In this document: positions 21,928 through 31,075 of the stretch, in pieces
How the letters are laid out: the number at the start of each line of letters is the position of its first letter
How positions within the stretch are numbered: position 1 is the stretch's first letter
Source of the DNA: an uncultured bacterium
GTDB taxonomy: Bacteria > Patescibacteriota > Minisyncoccia > Phycocordibacterales > Phycocordibacteraceae
Assembly (NCBI GenBank): GCA_938008595.1
Contig: CALLKD010000006.1
Location: forward strand, 1 to 48,701
Direction: 5' to 3'
DNA: 48,701 nt
The notes under the pieces: model-generated
What the model saw: only the letters and a program-made list of their open reading frames with translations
Database searches by the model: none
Told to the model about the DNA's origin: nothing
Translations under genes and position numbers: made by a program

Positions 21928-23599
21928 GGATTGGCGCGTAGGGCTGCAGCGCCTTGAATGAGCTTATCTTTTTAAGAGAAGCGTATAAATCCTTTATTTC
22001 TTGGTTTTCAAGAAGGGCGAGGACTGCGAAGGCTACGACTAATCCTACGATACCAGCAATAGCGCCTTGCGCAAAGACAACGAACAAATGCGTGAGTGGT
22101 GCAAGGGTGCCAAGCATACGAAGAACAATGTACGCAGCACCTCCTCCCAGTATTCCCGCACCAACACCCTCAAACAGCGGGCGTGTGAGTGAGCGCGCTA
22201 CACCAGGGGCCACACTGCCAAGGGTATAGAGTGCCACAGCACCCATCACAAGCTGCCCAATGGTTGCACCAATGGCAATGAAGAGTACTGAAGACCCCGC
22301 CACGTTCTCAACACGAAACAGTGCTTCAACAAAGTACTGCACCATCGGGTGTGTGCGAGAAAGTGAGAGAAGTCCGTATGCAACGGCTACAGAAATACCC
22401 GCATCTCCTAGCTGCACAATGAAGGGATTCCATGAGCGGTTAGCTGCATAGAACGCACGTGCAGCAAGAAGGATAATTCCCTGCGCAAGTAGGCCAATAA
22501 TTAATACGGCAAGTACGGCAGCAGTGAGTCGTGTGTCATCCCAGTTAAACGCACCGGATCCAAGAATCACTCGCACAAGATGTGCACGAAGCACAATAAC
22601 AAGCACCATGATAATGGAGGACCAGAACAATATGTGCCTACAGGCAGCAGTAACCGTTTGCTTAAACTCAGCAAGCCGTGCACTTCCAATCTGCTGTGCC
22701 ATTACCGGAAATGCAGCAGTGGCATACGCAGCACCAACGAGTGAAAGAGGAACGGCTTCAAGATTCCCTGCCAAGGTAAACACCGACACACCTCCCTCTC
22801 CTGTACGAGACGCCAGTGCAACGAGTAGGAGTGTGGTAACAGAGCCCATGGCAAGAGCAAGGGACCGAGGCACTGAATGACTAATTATTTCCCACAGCAC
22901 ACGCGGTGAAGGAATAACAAGTCTCGGGAAGACACCAGCACGAAGCACAATAATCACATGTATAGAGAGATGCAGCAGTGCACCAACCAATACTCCCGCA
23001 CCAATACCAATCACTCCCACCACCGGATAGAGATAGTAGGCACCTGCAATAATTCCTAGATTGTAGAGAACTGGTGAGAGCGCAAACAACACAAAGCGTC
23101 TGCCAAGCTGCGTAACGCTACCAAGAATACTTGAGAGCCCAAGGATAATTGGCTGAATAAGTAAGAGCCTGGTGAGGAAGACAAGTTCATCACCATGCGC
23201 ACCCATAGCAAGTGTTGGGAAGAGTATTCGCACAACACTAGGAGCGAACACTGTCGCCACGATGCTAATTGCCCCTCCAGCAAGGAGAAGAAAGGTGGCG
23301 GTCTGTGAGAGCAGATGTTGTACTCCCGTAGTGTCGTTCTCAGACTCAAGCTTTGCCAAACGAGGAATAAGTACATATGCCGAAACAAGCGATACGATAA
23401 GTGCAAACAATAAGTCAGGTATCTTGAAGGCAGCATAGTACACATCGAGTATTTCACTGGCACCAAACTGGTGCGCAAAAAGGCGATCCCGAAGGAGCGC
23501 CAATAGTTGCGATACAAGGGTGAATCCAGCGAGCACATAGGCAGCCTGATGGAGGCCGCGTACCGGTGAGGCAAGTTTAGTAAGGATTCGACGAACCAT
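21908..23599 (-). CDS. murJ: Lipid II flippase MurJ
   Basis: MurJ is a MOP-superfamily transporter that flips the peptidoglycan precursor lipid II. The 563-residue product has about fourteen membrane segments. The N-terminal family signature is visible: SQLLALLRDRLFAHQFGAS (residues 29-47), then DVYYAAFKIPDLLF and the Arg-bearing first cavity helices. The end forms a short cytoplasmic tail. The gene lies between the O-antigen-ligase/TPR gene (7-nt gap) and lepA (20-nt overlap), so these three are probably one transcript. This pairs cell-wall export with a polysaccharide-type ligase. Confidence 0.9.
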   Translation of the reverse strand: MVRRILTKLASPVRGLHQAAYVLAGFTLVSQLLALLRDRLFAHQFGASEILDVYYAAFKIPDLLFALIVSLVSAYVLIPRLAKLESENDTTGVQHLLSQTATFLLLAGGAISIVATVFAPSVVRILFPTLAMGAHGDELVFLTRLLLIQPIILGLSSILGSVTQLGRRFVLFALSPVLYNLGIIAGAYYLYPVVGVIGIGAGVLVGALLHLSIHVIIVLRAGVFPRLVIPSPRVLWEIISHSVPRSLALAMGSVTTLLLVALASRTGEGGVSVFTLAGNLEAVPLSLVGAAYATAAFPVMAQQIGSARLAEFKQTVTAACRHILFWSSIIMVLVIVLRAHLVRVILGSGAFNWDDTRLTAAVLAVLIIGLLAQGIILLAARAFYAANRSWNPFIVQLGDAGISVAVAYGLLSLSRTHPMVQYFVEALFRVENVAGSSVLFIAIGATIGQLVMGAVALYTLGSVAPGVARSLTRPLFEGVGAGILGGGAAYIVLRMLGTLAPLTHLFVVFAQGAIAGIVGLVVAFAVLALLENQEIKDLYASLKKISSFKALQPYAPIHDNLDS

Positions 23600-23606
23600 G
23601 AACTAA

Positions 23607-26045
23607 TTACCTACTTGGTACGCCTGACTGTGTGTCACTTACGGGAGATGCAGGAACACCAAGGGCGCCAAGTGCTGACGGAGGGAATGGATTACGTCCT
23701 GCAACAAGTCCTGCAATGTATCCTTCAACAGCCTTTGCGTTCTCATTAGACATGGCAGCAACTGCACGAAGCTGCACTAAGGCGTCAGCATAGTTTCGTT
23801 GCTGTGCATATACGACTGCTAGGAAGAATCGCGCATTAGCAAACTGCGGATTAATTTCTACTGCACGAGCAAGCTCAGTAGCTGCGCCAGCTTGATCTCC
23901 CGCGCCCGAGCGAAGAATACCAACCTGGAAGAGTACGTTTTGATCATTAGGTGCAAAGAAGGCTGCAGCCTCTGCTGTCTGAAGTGCTTCCTTTGCCTTT
24001 CCTTGCTGCACCTGAATCTGTGAGAGAAGGAATATTGCCTGTGCATAGTCATGCTTCAGTGATATTGCCCCAATCAAACTCTTCTCAGCAGCCGCTGCGT
24101 CGTTATTAGCCACCTCAAGTTGCGCTACGGTATACGGAATTGTAGGACTTGAAGGATTCAGTGCAGCCGCCTTGCCGTATGCATCTTTTGCATTTGCATA
24201 GGCGCCTTCAATCTTTAGTGGTACCACCGTTTGGTACACACTGCCAAGTGAAATCCAGTTCTGATAGTTATCTGGATTAATGGTGGTTGCCGTCTTTGCA
24301 GCTGAAAGACTTCCTGAAAGTGCTGCCTGGAATTGCTGCTGCGCTTCTGCAGGAGAAAGCTTGTTGTTTGTCGCAATTGCCTGCATTTGAGAAATACCAA
24401 TAGCTGCGGCTACCTGGTATGCACGATCAGTTGGCGCGTAGAGGATAGATCGGTTAATCGATTCAATTGCCGCTGGAATATTTCCTGCTGCAAGACTCTC
24501 CGTTGCCGTATTGTATGCAACGCTGCCGAGATATCGCTCAACAACGGTATATGCAGATACAACAGAAGCCAAGAGGAGGATGGTGAGAACGAATACAATT
24601 ACGAATCCAATCTGTGGACTACGAGAGAAAATGATTCCCCACTCCTGTCTTCGGCCAGCATAGCGTAGTGAAGATATAAAGATTCCGATAAGCATAAAGC
24701 CAAGCGTAAGTATCACCGGTCCTGGGACAGTAAACACTGAAAGCGCGATTACGTAGCACGCACCCACAAATGACGCTATCGCAGCAAAGCGCATGTACTG
24801 CTCTTCAGGAGCACGCAGTAGCAAGGAACGAATTCCAATACCGATAAACAACGCAAGGAATACCAACCATGCAAGGGCACCGAGAATACCGGTTGTGATA
24901 AACGAGGTTGGAATAAATCCAATGCCTGATGTGAAATCAACATTCCAGAACACCGTATCGTTAATACTTGCATCACGGAACTTTAGCCACTGTGTGCCAA
25001 AGGTGCCTGGTCCTGACCCAAAGAGCGGTGAAGAAGCGTAGCTATGACCCCCTACCGCAAACGTTGCTTGCCACGATGGGCGCACATCTAGATATCCAGC
25101 GCCAAAGGCACTGGTAAGGCCAGCACCAAGTGTCTGCCCACCAATAAGGAAGAAGAGTCCAATCACAAGCACCACAAGAGAAGCTCCTAGGTTTTCATCA
25201 CTAGAGTCTCCACCTCGCATAGGCACGTTCTGAGGAGCACCGTTTGAAATTTCAACAACTCCCTCAAAGTCCTCATCCATGGCCTGTCCACGGCGACGAA
25301 GTATTGCCGCTACGAAAAGTCCAAAAGAGGTAAAGGATACCAATATCCATACCAGCGTTGCGTTAACAATGGCAGTAACAATAAGTGCTGCTACCAAGAG
25401 TGCCCAGAGTGCGCGGTGTGTCTGACGAGAGAATGATAGGAATCTAAGTGAAAGCAATACGATGACTACTGAGAGGCCTGCAAACATTCCCATGTCGGTG
25501 AATGATCCGATAAGGTTTGTGGTTGCTGGGTAGTGATTTGGCGTAATCACACCAAACAAGAGAGATGCAATCTCTGTACTAAGAACAAATCCAGATAGAA
25601 TTGCCCCAACCTTGAAGAAAGACTTGAACTGACTTCCCCGCCTAAACGCAAGCGCAACAACTGTTGCGATAATGCTCAGTAGAAGAATAAATCCAAATGT
25701 GTCAGTCTCAATCTCTGTGCCAAAGATGCTGCGAACTACGCCACTTCCAGAAAAGAGTGAAGAGAGCAGATAGATTGTTGGTACAAGCCAGAGCGCTCCA
25801 ATCAGGGTAAGTGGCGGAACCACAATATTGCCGCGCGTAAGGCGAGCAAGTATGTAGAAGCCGAGGGCAATAAGTGCACCAAGCGCCAGTACGGTCACCT
25901 TACTGAAAATAAAAGGTACCGTTGCAGTTGGTATAAAAAGCACAGCAGAAAGCACAAGTGACACTAGTAGGGACCACTGGGCAAGACCGTCAAAGGTTAT
26001 GCTTCGTGGTTTTGAAGCTAGTGATACGGGATGGGTATCGTTCAT
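23607..26045 (-). CDS. O-antigen ligase-like membrane protein with TPR tail
   Basis: The 812-residue product has two parts. Residues 1 to about 490 form ten to twelve membrane segments with a large loop before PLFGSGPGTFGTQWLKFRD, a motif seen in Wzy/WaaL-type O-antigen polymerases and ligases. Residues about 500-780 form tandem tetratricopeptide repeats (NYQNWISLGSVYQ, AQAIFLLSQIQVQQGKAKEAL, NARFFLAVVYAQQRNYADAL). It probably joins or polymerises a surface glycan and uses the TPRs for partner binding, but the substrate is unknown. TATACT (26100-26105, minus strand) gives a leader of about 48 nt, with a weak GGAG before the ATG. It heads the murJ-lepA operon. Confidence 0.8.
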   Translation of the reverse strand: MNDTHPVSLASKPRSITFDGLAQWSLLVSLVLSAVLFIPTATVPFIFSKVTVLALGALIALGFYILARLTRGNIVVPPLTLIGALWLVPTIYLLSSLFSGSGVVRSIFGTEIETDTFGFILLLSIIATVVALAFRRGSQFKSFFKVGAILSGFVLSTEIASLLFGVITPNHYPATTNLIGSFTDMGMFAGLSVVIVLLSLRFLSFSRQTHRALWALLVAALIVTAIVNATLVWILVSFTSFGLFVAAILRRRGQAMDEDFEGVVEISNGAPQNVPMRGGDSSDENLGASLVVLVIGLFFLIGGQTLGAGLTSAFGAGYLDVRPSWQATFAVGGHSYASSPLFGSGPGTFGTQWLKFRDASINDTVFWNVDFTSGIGFIPTSFITTGILGALAWLVFLALFIGIGIRSLLLRAPEEQYMRFAAIASFVGACYVIALSVFTVPGPVILTLGFMLIGIFISSLRYAGRRQEWGIIFSRSPQIGFVIVFVLTILLLASVVSAYTVVERYLGSVAYNTATESLAAGNIPAAIESINRSILYAPTDRAYQVAAAIGISQMQAIATNNKLSPAEAQQQFQAALSGSLSAAKTATTINPDNYQNWISLGSVYQTVVPLKIEGAYANAKDAYGKAAALNPSSPTIPYTVAQLEVANNDAAAAEKSLIGAISLKHDYAQAIFLLSQIQVQQGKAKEALQTAEAAAFFAPNDQNVLFQVGILRSGAGDQAGAATELARAVEINPQFANARFFLAVVYAQQRNYADALVQLRAVAAMSNENAKAVEGYIAGLVAGRNPFPPSALGALGVPASPVSDTQSGVPSR

Positions 26046-26099
26046 AGTTACTACTCCGTTATTACGGGATTAATCCAAGCACCTAATAAGTACTTGGTA

Positions 26100-26105
26100 A
26101 GTATA
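26100..26105 (-). promoter_or_regulatory. -10 box of the ligase-murJ-lepA operon
   Basis: Minus-strand TATACT in the context GTTATACTTACC. Transcription should start near 26093, leaving a leader of about 48 nt. No convincing -35 is visible. Confidence 0.45.
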
Positions 26106-26155
26106 ACGCGTATGAAGGGGCATAGGTAACCAGCTTGGGTGAATAGCTATATGGC

Positions 26156-26181
26156 AAAAACCTGCCGTGAGGCAGGTTTTT
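26156..26181. terminator. rnpB terminator
   Basis: AAAAACCTGCC (26156-26166) and GGCAGGTTTTT (26171-26181) form a perfect 11-bp stem with a GTGA loop and T-runs on both strands. It lies 10 nt past the RNase P RNA 3' end. Confidence 0.88.
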
Positions 26182-26190
26182 GCATAGTGT

Positions 26191-26557
26191 TGGACTGGCA
26201 CGATAAGCCGAGTTCTGTACCGACCACACCAAGGTGTAGTTGGCGACGATCATCTATCTAGGCCGGCTGTTACCAACCGGCTCGAGCGGCGCTTCCCGCA
26301 ATTTCTATTGGGACACGGCCTTGCACAAAGGTAAGGATTTAGCCGTTTCATCCCTATAGTCACCTATAGGGTTCATCTGTAGAAAACTCTACAGATGCTC
26401 GCAGCTTTCGCCTTGAGCGTCACTGTTCGCACCTCGCGCCTCACGGCGGACGGGCGTTACCCGCTACCCTGCTCTAGAAACTAATGTTTCTACCTGTGCT
26501 CGGACTTTCCTCTCCCTGCACCTTTCAGCATAGAGAGCGATCGTCTGTGCCAGTCCG
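26191..26557 (-). ncRNA. rnpB: RNase P RNA (M1 RNA)
   Basis: RNase P RNA is the ribozyme that trims tRNA 5' leaders. The ends pair to form helix P1 (GGACTGGCA with TGCCAGTCC). The 3' region carries ACAGAACTCGGCTTATCG, the near-universal P4/CRIV region with the GG-CC contact to tRNA CCA ends upstream. The 5' part has the GGAAAGTCCGAGC box (written on the plus strand as its complement near 26500). Length is about 367 nt, the A-type range. Its -10 (26563-26568) lies about 7 nt before the RNA 5' end, which calibrates promoter spacing for this genome. Confidence 0.93.
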
Positions 26558-26562
26558 TTCTT

Positions 26563-26568
26563 ATTATA
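26563..26568 (-). promoter_or_regulatory. rnpB -10 box
   Basis: Minus-strand TATAAT in the context TGGTATAATAAGAACGG, 6-7 nt before the start of the RNA. A TG-type extended element may replace a good -35. Confidence 0.7.
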
Positions 26569-26581
26569 CCACATAAGATAA

Positions 26582-26617
26582 AAACAAACAGGCCCCTGTA
26601 TGGGACCTGTTTGTTTT
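26582..26617 (-). terminator. nrdJ terminator
   Basis: AAACAAACAGG (26582-26592) pairs with CCTGTTTGTTT (26606-26616), with an inner CCC/GGG. It lies 14 nt past the reductase stop, upstream of the rnpB promoter. Confidence 0.8.
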
Positions 26618-26630
26618 CTTTTCTATAGAC

Positions 26631-29024
26631 TTAGAGTATTTCGCAAACTCCAGAAACGCAGGCAAGTTCTTTCTTGAGCTCAGTCTCGTCAGCGCGCTCA
26701 TACTGCATAAGCTTTGCATAATCCACTGCAGGGAAATTCTTCATACGAGCCTCGTACTCATCCTTGGTGATAGCTTCATATGGCGCAAGCTGGTACACAT
26801 GATTCTCACGAGGAAGGAATGAGAGTCCTCCTACGATATCCCAGTGCTCATATACCCAGTTAGCAACCTTGATCCACTCATCATCACCAACAGAGATTGT
26901 TACTGAAGGATTGTGCTCAGTGTAATTCTCCTTTACCAACTTCCAGTGTTCAAGCTGGTCAAGTGCTGAGATATCATCCTTTGCAATTGCGCCATCTGGT
27001 GCCTTAACAGGGAATTCAAGCACAAAGGTGTTAGCCGTGTCTGCCATCTGCCCCACTTCTGGCTTACATGGAACTCCTGCATCACGCATAAACTTATAGA
27101 GTGAGTCAGTTGCACTAACGCGGATACGGCGGACGTAGTACGGCGCATAGCGAGCGTGCATTCCAGACGCAGCATCAAGGGTCTGTGAGGTTGTTCCTGA
27201 AGGCTTCACACACGTAATCGCATTTGATGTGGTGATACCAAATCGCTCTGCGTACTTCTTGTTAGTCTTCAGTGTCTCAACACGCATTGCGCGTAGCGTA
27301 TCTGCATTACGTACTGCAGGACTATCCCACTGTCCGGTGATTGATACTCCAAGAAGTCGTTCTGCTTCACAGTTCTCAGTCCATTCCTTTGAAAGATATC
27401 CGAAGTTGGTGAGTGTTGACTGATACGTACCAAGCATTGTTGCAAGTCGGGCTTTGCGAACAAGACTCTCCTTTGTGTCATGTGCACGTGCGATTACCTC
27501 GGTTAGGTTACAGAGCTGCTTAGACTTCAGGATGATTTCTCCACATGGATTTGTTCCTGGAAGTCCAATCACCTTACCGTTCTTGATGTATCCAGTTTCC
27601 TCCCAGAACTTAATACGGCGAGCTGGAAGCTGTGTGATAAGTCCCCCGCGGTTAAAGATTCCTCGCTCTCCTGAACGTGACTTCATAAGCGCTACCCACT
27701 CATCCATAAACTCCTCGTTTGATGGCTTCTCTAGGTATACCGCAGAGTTGTTTGCAATTGAGCGCTGTGGATCAGTATTCCAGAACTGTCCTTTCTTTGC
27801 GTCACGTACCTGCTCGTCATCGAGATCTGAAAGTGAAATCATTGCGCTGCGGCGTACTCCTCCAGCAACCACACACTCTCCAATCTTGCAGATAATATCG
27901 TGTGCATCGATGTTACGAATGCGTCGCCCTTGGCGAGCAAGAATTCTCTCACGTGCAAATGCAAGGAGGTTACGAAGTGGCTCTGGTCCTGAAGCCTTAC
28001 CTCCCATAACCTTAAGTCGTGCACCTGCTGGGCGAATCTGTGAGAAATCAAACTTAATATCCTTTCCTTCGTACCAAGTGGTAAGACCAAGGGTAAGTGC
28101 ATTACACCACCCCTCCTTAGAGTCACCCACGACGTGTGTAGGGAGCACCTCACCAGTCTGGTTCATAATCTGTGGAAGCGCCTGCACATTCTCACTCTCA
28201 ACGGTGTATCCCACACCCGTACCCTGCATTGAGATGTACATTATCTCTGCAAAATCCTTAAGCTTCGATGGAGCAATGTATGAACAGTTGTATGCTGGCA
28301 TGTTGCAGCGCCGAACGGCATCACCGGCAAACTGCATAAGGCGCATTGACGGCATTACTTCCTGACTTAGGATTGCCTGTCGTAGCTCTGCATATTCCTT
28401 TTCAGTAAACTTTGTTCCTATTTGCTCACGCATGAAACTAATGTAGCGGTCTACTGTTTCCACCCAGGTCTCACGACGTCCAAGGGTTGGATTCCACTTT
28501 GAGTACGAGCGGAGATACACAAACTCTCCAAGTGCGTTGTTCTTAAAATACTTCTTACTCTCATCTGCAAGTGCTCGTACTTCTGCTGGAATCTCAATAG
28601 CTTCTGAACGGAGTTGGTTTCTCTTATCACGATACAAAATGTATGCCTTTGCAGTGTCAGTGAAGTCGTTAAGCATGAGCTGCTTTTCAACAGAGTCTTG
28701 AATACCTTCAACGGTTGGAAGGAAGTTCTTGTACTTCTTTGCAAAGCGAGCTAGCTCTCCTGCTACCTGATGCGCTACGAGCGTAGCATCATCAATACCG
28801 CCTTCATTGGCAGCGATCATTGCCTTATGCACTACTTCAACAATCTTTTCAAAGGAGAATGGCACCAGTCTTCCATCACGCTTTTCTATTTGAGAAATCA
28901 TTTCTCGATACCGTTTCGTCTCCCTACTTTCTGGAGCCTTCGCTTCTGCAACTGATGCAGTAACAACAGACTTTGCTTTAAGAACCTTTTTAGCGGGGAC
29001 AGAAGATTTAACGGTTTTAGCCAT
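26631..29024 (-). CDS. nrdJ: Class II (B12-dependent) ribonucleoside-triphosphate reductase
   Basis: This enzyme makes deoxyribonucleotides using adenosylcobalamin and needs no oxygen or activating enzyme. The 797-residue product has a Lys/Ala-rich N-terminal tail (1-35), an ATP-cone (about 45-140, RDGRLVPFSFEKIVEVV), the ten-stranded barrel with the N492-P-C494-G-E496 active site (GTNPCGEII), and a C-terminal thiol pair C-x4-C in ACVSGVCEIL that is rereduced by a thioredoxin or glutaredoxin. It is the monomeric type. No cobalamin synthesis genes are in the window, so cobalamin uptake is inferred. A CATAAT box 10 nt before the ATG suggests a near-leaderless mRNA. TrxB and Grx are its likely reductants. 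Confidence 0.93.
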   Translation of the reverse strand: MAKTVKSSVPAKKVLKAKSVVTASVAEAKAPESRETKRYREMISQIEKRDGRLVPFSFEKIVEVVHKAMIAANEGGIDDATLVAHQVAGELARFAKKYKNFLPTVEGIQDSVEKQLMLNDFTDTAKAYILYRDKRNQLRSEAIEIPAEVRALADESKKYFKNNALGEFVYLRSYSKWNPTLGRRETWVETVDRYISFMREQIGTKFTEKEYAELRQAILSQEVMPSMRLMQFAGDAVRRCNMPAYNCSYIAPSKLKDFAEIMYISMQGTGVGYTVESENVQALPQIMNQTGEVLPTHVVGDSKEGWCNALTLGLTTWYEGKDIKFDFSQIRPAGARLKVMGGKASGPEPLRNLLAFARERILARQGRRIRNIDAHDIICKIGECVVAGGVRRSAMISLSDLDDEQVRDAKKGQFWNTDPQRSIANNSAVYLEKPSNEEFMDEWVALMKSRSGERGIFNRGGLITQLPARRIKFWEETGYIKNGKVIGLPGTNPCGEIILKSKQLCNLTEVIARAHDTKESLVRKARLATMLGTYQSTLTNFGYLSKEWTENCEAERLLGVSITGQWDSPAVRNADTLRAMRVETLKTNKKYAERFGITTSNAITCVKPSGTTSQTLDAASGMHARYAPYYVRRIRVSATDSLYKFMRDAGVPCKPEVGQMADTANTFVLEFPVKAPDGAIAKDDISALDQLEHWKLVKENYTEHNPSVTISVGDDEWIKVANWVYEHWDIVGGLSFLPRENHVYQLAPYEAITKDEYEARMKNFPAVDYAKLMQYERADETELKKELACVSGVCEIL

Positions 29025-29139
29025 AGAAAAAGTGATTATGATAAGTGGCGCCGAAGAACAGAGACTGGTGATGTCGACGTTCCACTATTGTACCCCTCCT
29101 CCACAAATTTCGCGCTGTGGAAAGCGCGCAGAATGATAT

Positions 29140-29604
29140 TTATTTCCCGTATGGCAAGGGTAGGGAAAGTATCGTGCCCGGAGTAAGTGAAAGACGCTCC
29201 GCCTCACGAGCCTTCATCTCAAGGACATAGCGGACAGGACGGGGTGGATAGAAGGAGGTGGGGTACGTCTCAGGGAGTACATTCGCATTAATCTTGAGAA
29301 TCTCCCCGGTGTCGGATAACCAAAGGATATCGATAGGGGCACGCATATCCTTCATCCAGAATCCGTAGTCTCCAGGGGCTTGAAATACAAAAAGCATTCC
29401 ATAGTTGCTAGGAATGGTGGGTCGCCCTCCAAGTCCCCGTTCTTGATCCGCTTGTGAGGTGACTACTTCAAACTGTATTGCCACTGGGGTACTCGAAGCG
29501 ATATCGGACACATTAGAGACACGAGGGGCAATGATATAGAAAAGACTCGGAACAAGAGCAAGTGCTAGCAGTACGTAAAGGACATGATGTCTTTTAAGGT
29601 TCAT
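29140..29604 (-). CDS. DUF192 family exported protein
   Basis: The 154-residue product has an N-terminal membrane anchor or signal (about residues 9-26, VLYVLLALALVPSLFY) and a DUF192 domain with the hallmarks QERGLGGRPTIP, MLFVFQAPGDYGFWMKDMRAPIDILWL and VLEMKAREAERL. DUF192 proteins are small extracytoplasmic proteins of unknown role. It starts at ATG 29604 with TACGAT (29611-29616, minus strand) 6 nt upstream, so it should be leaderless. It diverges from the alkyltransferase-like gene. Confidence 0.88.
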   Translation of the reverse strand: MNLKRHHVLYVLLALALVPSLFYIIAPRVSNVSDIASSTPVAIQFEVVTSQADQERGLGGRPTIPSNYGMLFVFQAPGDYGFWMKDMRAPIDILWLSDTGEILKINANVLPETYPTSFYPPRPVRYVLEMKAREAERLSLTPGTILSLPLPYGK

Positions 29605-29683
29605 ACCTGTATCGTAGCACCTAGCAGTACGACAATTTCATCCGCCTGCTGATACGTGTGCACTGTCGGGTATACTTCAGAGC

Positions 29684-29995
29684 ATGAATGATGCGTTTAC
29701 AAAGCGGGTGTACACGACGGTTATGAAAATTCCAAAGGGAAAAGTAGCAACCTATGGCCAGATTGCCTCCCTAGCTGGAAACCCCACCGCATCCAGAGCA
29801 GTTGGTATGTGCATGCGAAACAACAAGGATACGGCACTTGTTCCCTGCCATAGAGTGGTTGGATCTACCGGAGCACTTATTGGCTACGCGTATGGAAACG
29901 GCGTCTCCACAAAGGAAGCACTCCTTAAAGCAGAGGGTGTGGCATTTAAGGGAAACAAGGTTGATCTTGGAACATCCAAATGGTCAGGTAAGTAA
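29684..29995 (+). CDS. Methylated-DNA cysteine methyltransferase (MGMT) family, single-domain
   Basis: The family removes alkyl groups from O6-alkylguanine by transfer to a cysteine. The 103-residue product is only the DNA-binding/active-site domain: the helix-turn-helix start GKVATYGQIASLAGNPTASRAVG, the arginine finger region and the active-site motif V-P-C55-H-R-V, followed by GYAYGNGVSTKEALLKAEG. The Cys is present, so it is not a Trp-type alkyltransferase-like protein. TATACT (29671-29676) is 7 nt before the ATG, predicting a leaderless mRNA. Confidence 0.88.
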   Translation: MNDAFTKRVYTTVMKIPKGKVATYGQIASLAGNPTASRAVGMCMRNNKDTALVPCHRVVGSTGALIGYAYGNGVSTKEALLKAEGVAFKGNKVDLGTSKWSGK

Positions 29996-30003
29996 CCTAG
30001 ACC

Positions 30004-30993
30004 TTACGAAACTTCTGCAGCTGCCTGAGGTAGCGTTGGGGTCACAAATATCTTGTACTCAGCAAAGGAGAAGAGTCCGAGCATAAGAAGTAGAAACACG
30101 GTACCAATAATAAGATGTCTGAAGTGACGGTTCCTCCACTCAACAAGTGTCTGCATAATAAGCGCTAGCACAATAAATACGGCAAAGAAGAGGTAGAGGG
30201 TGTGAAGCAGTGATTTAGGAGACGCAATAAAGTTTGAGAAAACCGTTGCTGGGGTTTCTGCAGGAACCGCCACCGGCATGCTACTCGTTGCCACAAATGT
30301 TGATACCGGAGCAGCTACGTGCGGAAGTGTCGTCTTACGCACGGGTGTTTGTGTGGCCACTCCAGCAACTTCTGCAGTAGCAGGCTCCTTTGTGTCTACG
30401 AGTGACGCAATTTCAAGGGTTGGAATCACGGTGGTGCGCGCAGTGCTAGGAACAACTGAACGACTTGGTGCGCCAAACATCTGCACTACGAATGTTGCTT
30501 CATGGCCCTGGTACATACCGACTGCAGTGGCGATGCCGATCTCCGTGTAGTGACTATTCAGTATGTTTGCTCGGTGTGTTGGTGAATTGAGCCATGCGTC
30601 CTCAACATCTTTTGAGTCTCCGAAATCAACGGCGAGATTTTCCCCTGCATATGAGTAGGTGTATCCAGCCTGTGTAAACCAAAACCATGACGTGGTTCCA
30701 TCAGGTGAGGTATGCGCAAAGTATCCCTTCTTTGCCATATCATCTGCCTTTGCCTGTGCTGCCTTGGTAAGGAGTGGGTTTACCTGCAGTGCTCCGAGGT
30801 TATTTGCACCACGGTCGCTATTGGTGAGAGTAACCAATGCTTGGGAAATAACCGCAGCCATCTGCGGAGAGTGAAATGCACTTCGTGCAAGGAAGACACT
30901 TGAAACAAAGGCAAGTCCAATTACCACCAAAAGAATGGTGTTTCCAACCTTTCCAAGAAAGTGGTGATGTAGTGGCTTTGGAGAAGATTTCAT
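30004..30993 (-). CDS. CAP (SCP/PR1)-domain membrane protein
   Basis: The 329-residue product has a membrane segment near the N-terminus (about residues 20-38), a CAP domain (about 50-190), a Thr/Val/Pro-rich linker, and two C-terminal membrane segments. CAP marks are visible: NSDRGANNLGALQVNPLL, AKKGYFAHTSPDG, YAGENLAVDFGD and AWLNSPTHRANILNSHYTEIG. The His and Glu of the CAP cavity are present. The domain should face outward. I chose the ATG at 30993 because TAAAAT (31001-31006) lies 7 nt before it. Its -35 TTGCTC sits in the terminator of the gene upstream. Confidence 0.87.
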   Translation of the reverse strand: MKSSPKPLHHHFLGKVGNTILLVVIGLAFVSSVFLARSAFHSPQMAAVISQALVTLTNSDRGANNLGALQVNPLLTKAAQAKADDMAKKGYFAHTSPDGTTSWFWFTQAGYTYSYAGENLAVDFGDSKDVEDAWLNSPTHRANILNSHYTEIGIATAVGMYQGHEATFVVQMFGAPSRSVVPSTARTTVIPTLEIASLVDTKEPATAEVAGVATQTPVRKTTLPHVAAPVSTFVATSSMPVAVPAETPATVFSNFIASPKSLLHTLYLFFAVFIVLALIMQTLVEWRNRHFRHLIIGTVFLLLMLGLFSFAEYKIFVTPTLPQAAAEVS

Positions 30994-31000
30994 TGAAAAT

Positions 31001-31028
31001 ATTTTACCATAATAGTGATATAGAGCAA
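31001..31028 (-). promoter_or_regulatory. Promoter of the CAP-domain gene, overlapping a terminator
   Basis: Minus-strand TTGCTC (31023-31028), a 16-nt spacer and TAAAAT (31001-31006). The -35 shares four bases with the end of the upstream gene's terminator stem. The -10 is 7 nt before the ATG. Confidence 0.65.
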
Positions 31029-31058
31029 GAAACCCCCGAGTTACCGGGGGTTTCTTGC
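31025..31058 (-). terminator. Terminator of the 990-residue surface protein gene
   Basis: GCAAGAAACCCCC (31025-31037) pairs with GGGGGTTTCTTGC (31046-31058), plus one more G-C pair next to the loop. It starts 18 nt past the stop at 31076. Confidence 0.85.
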
Positions 31059-31075
31059 ACACCAAAGACTGGTGC

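Noticed and set aside
27454..28365. Plus-strand frame of 303 codons opposite nrdJ
   Set aside because: The reductase is certain, and the antisense product has no recognisable motif or start signal.
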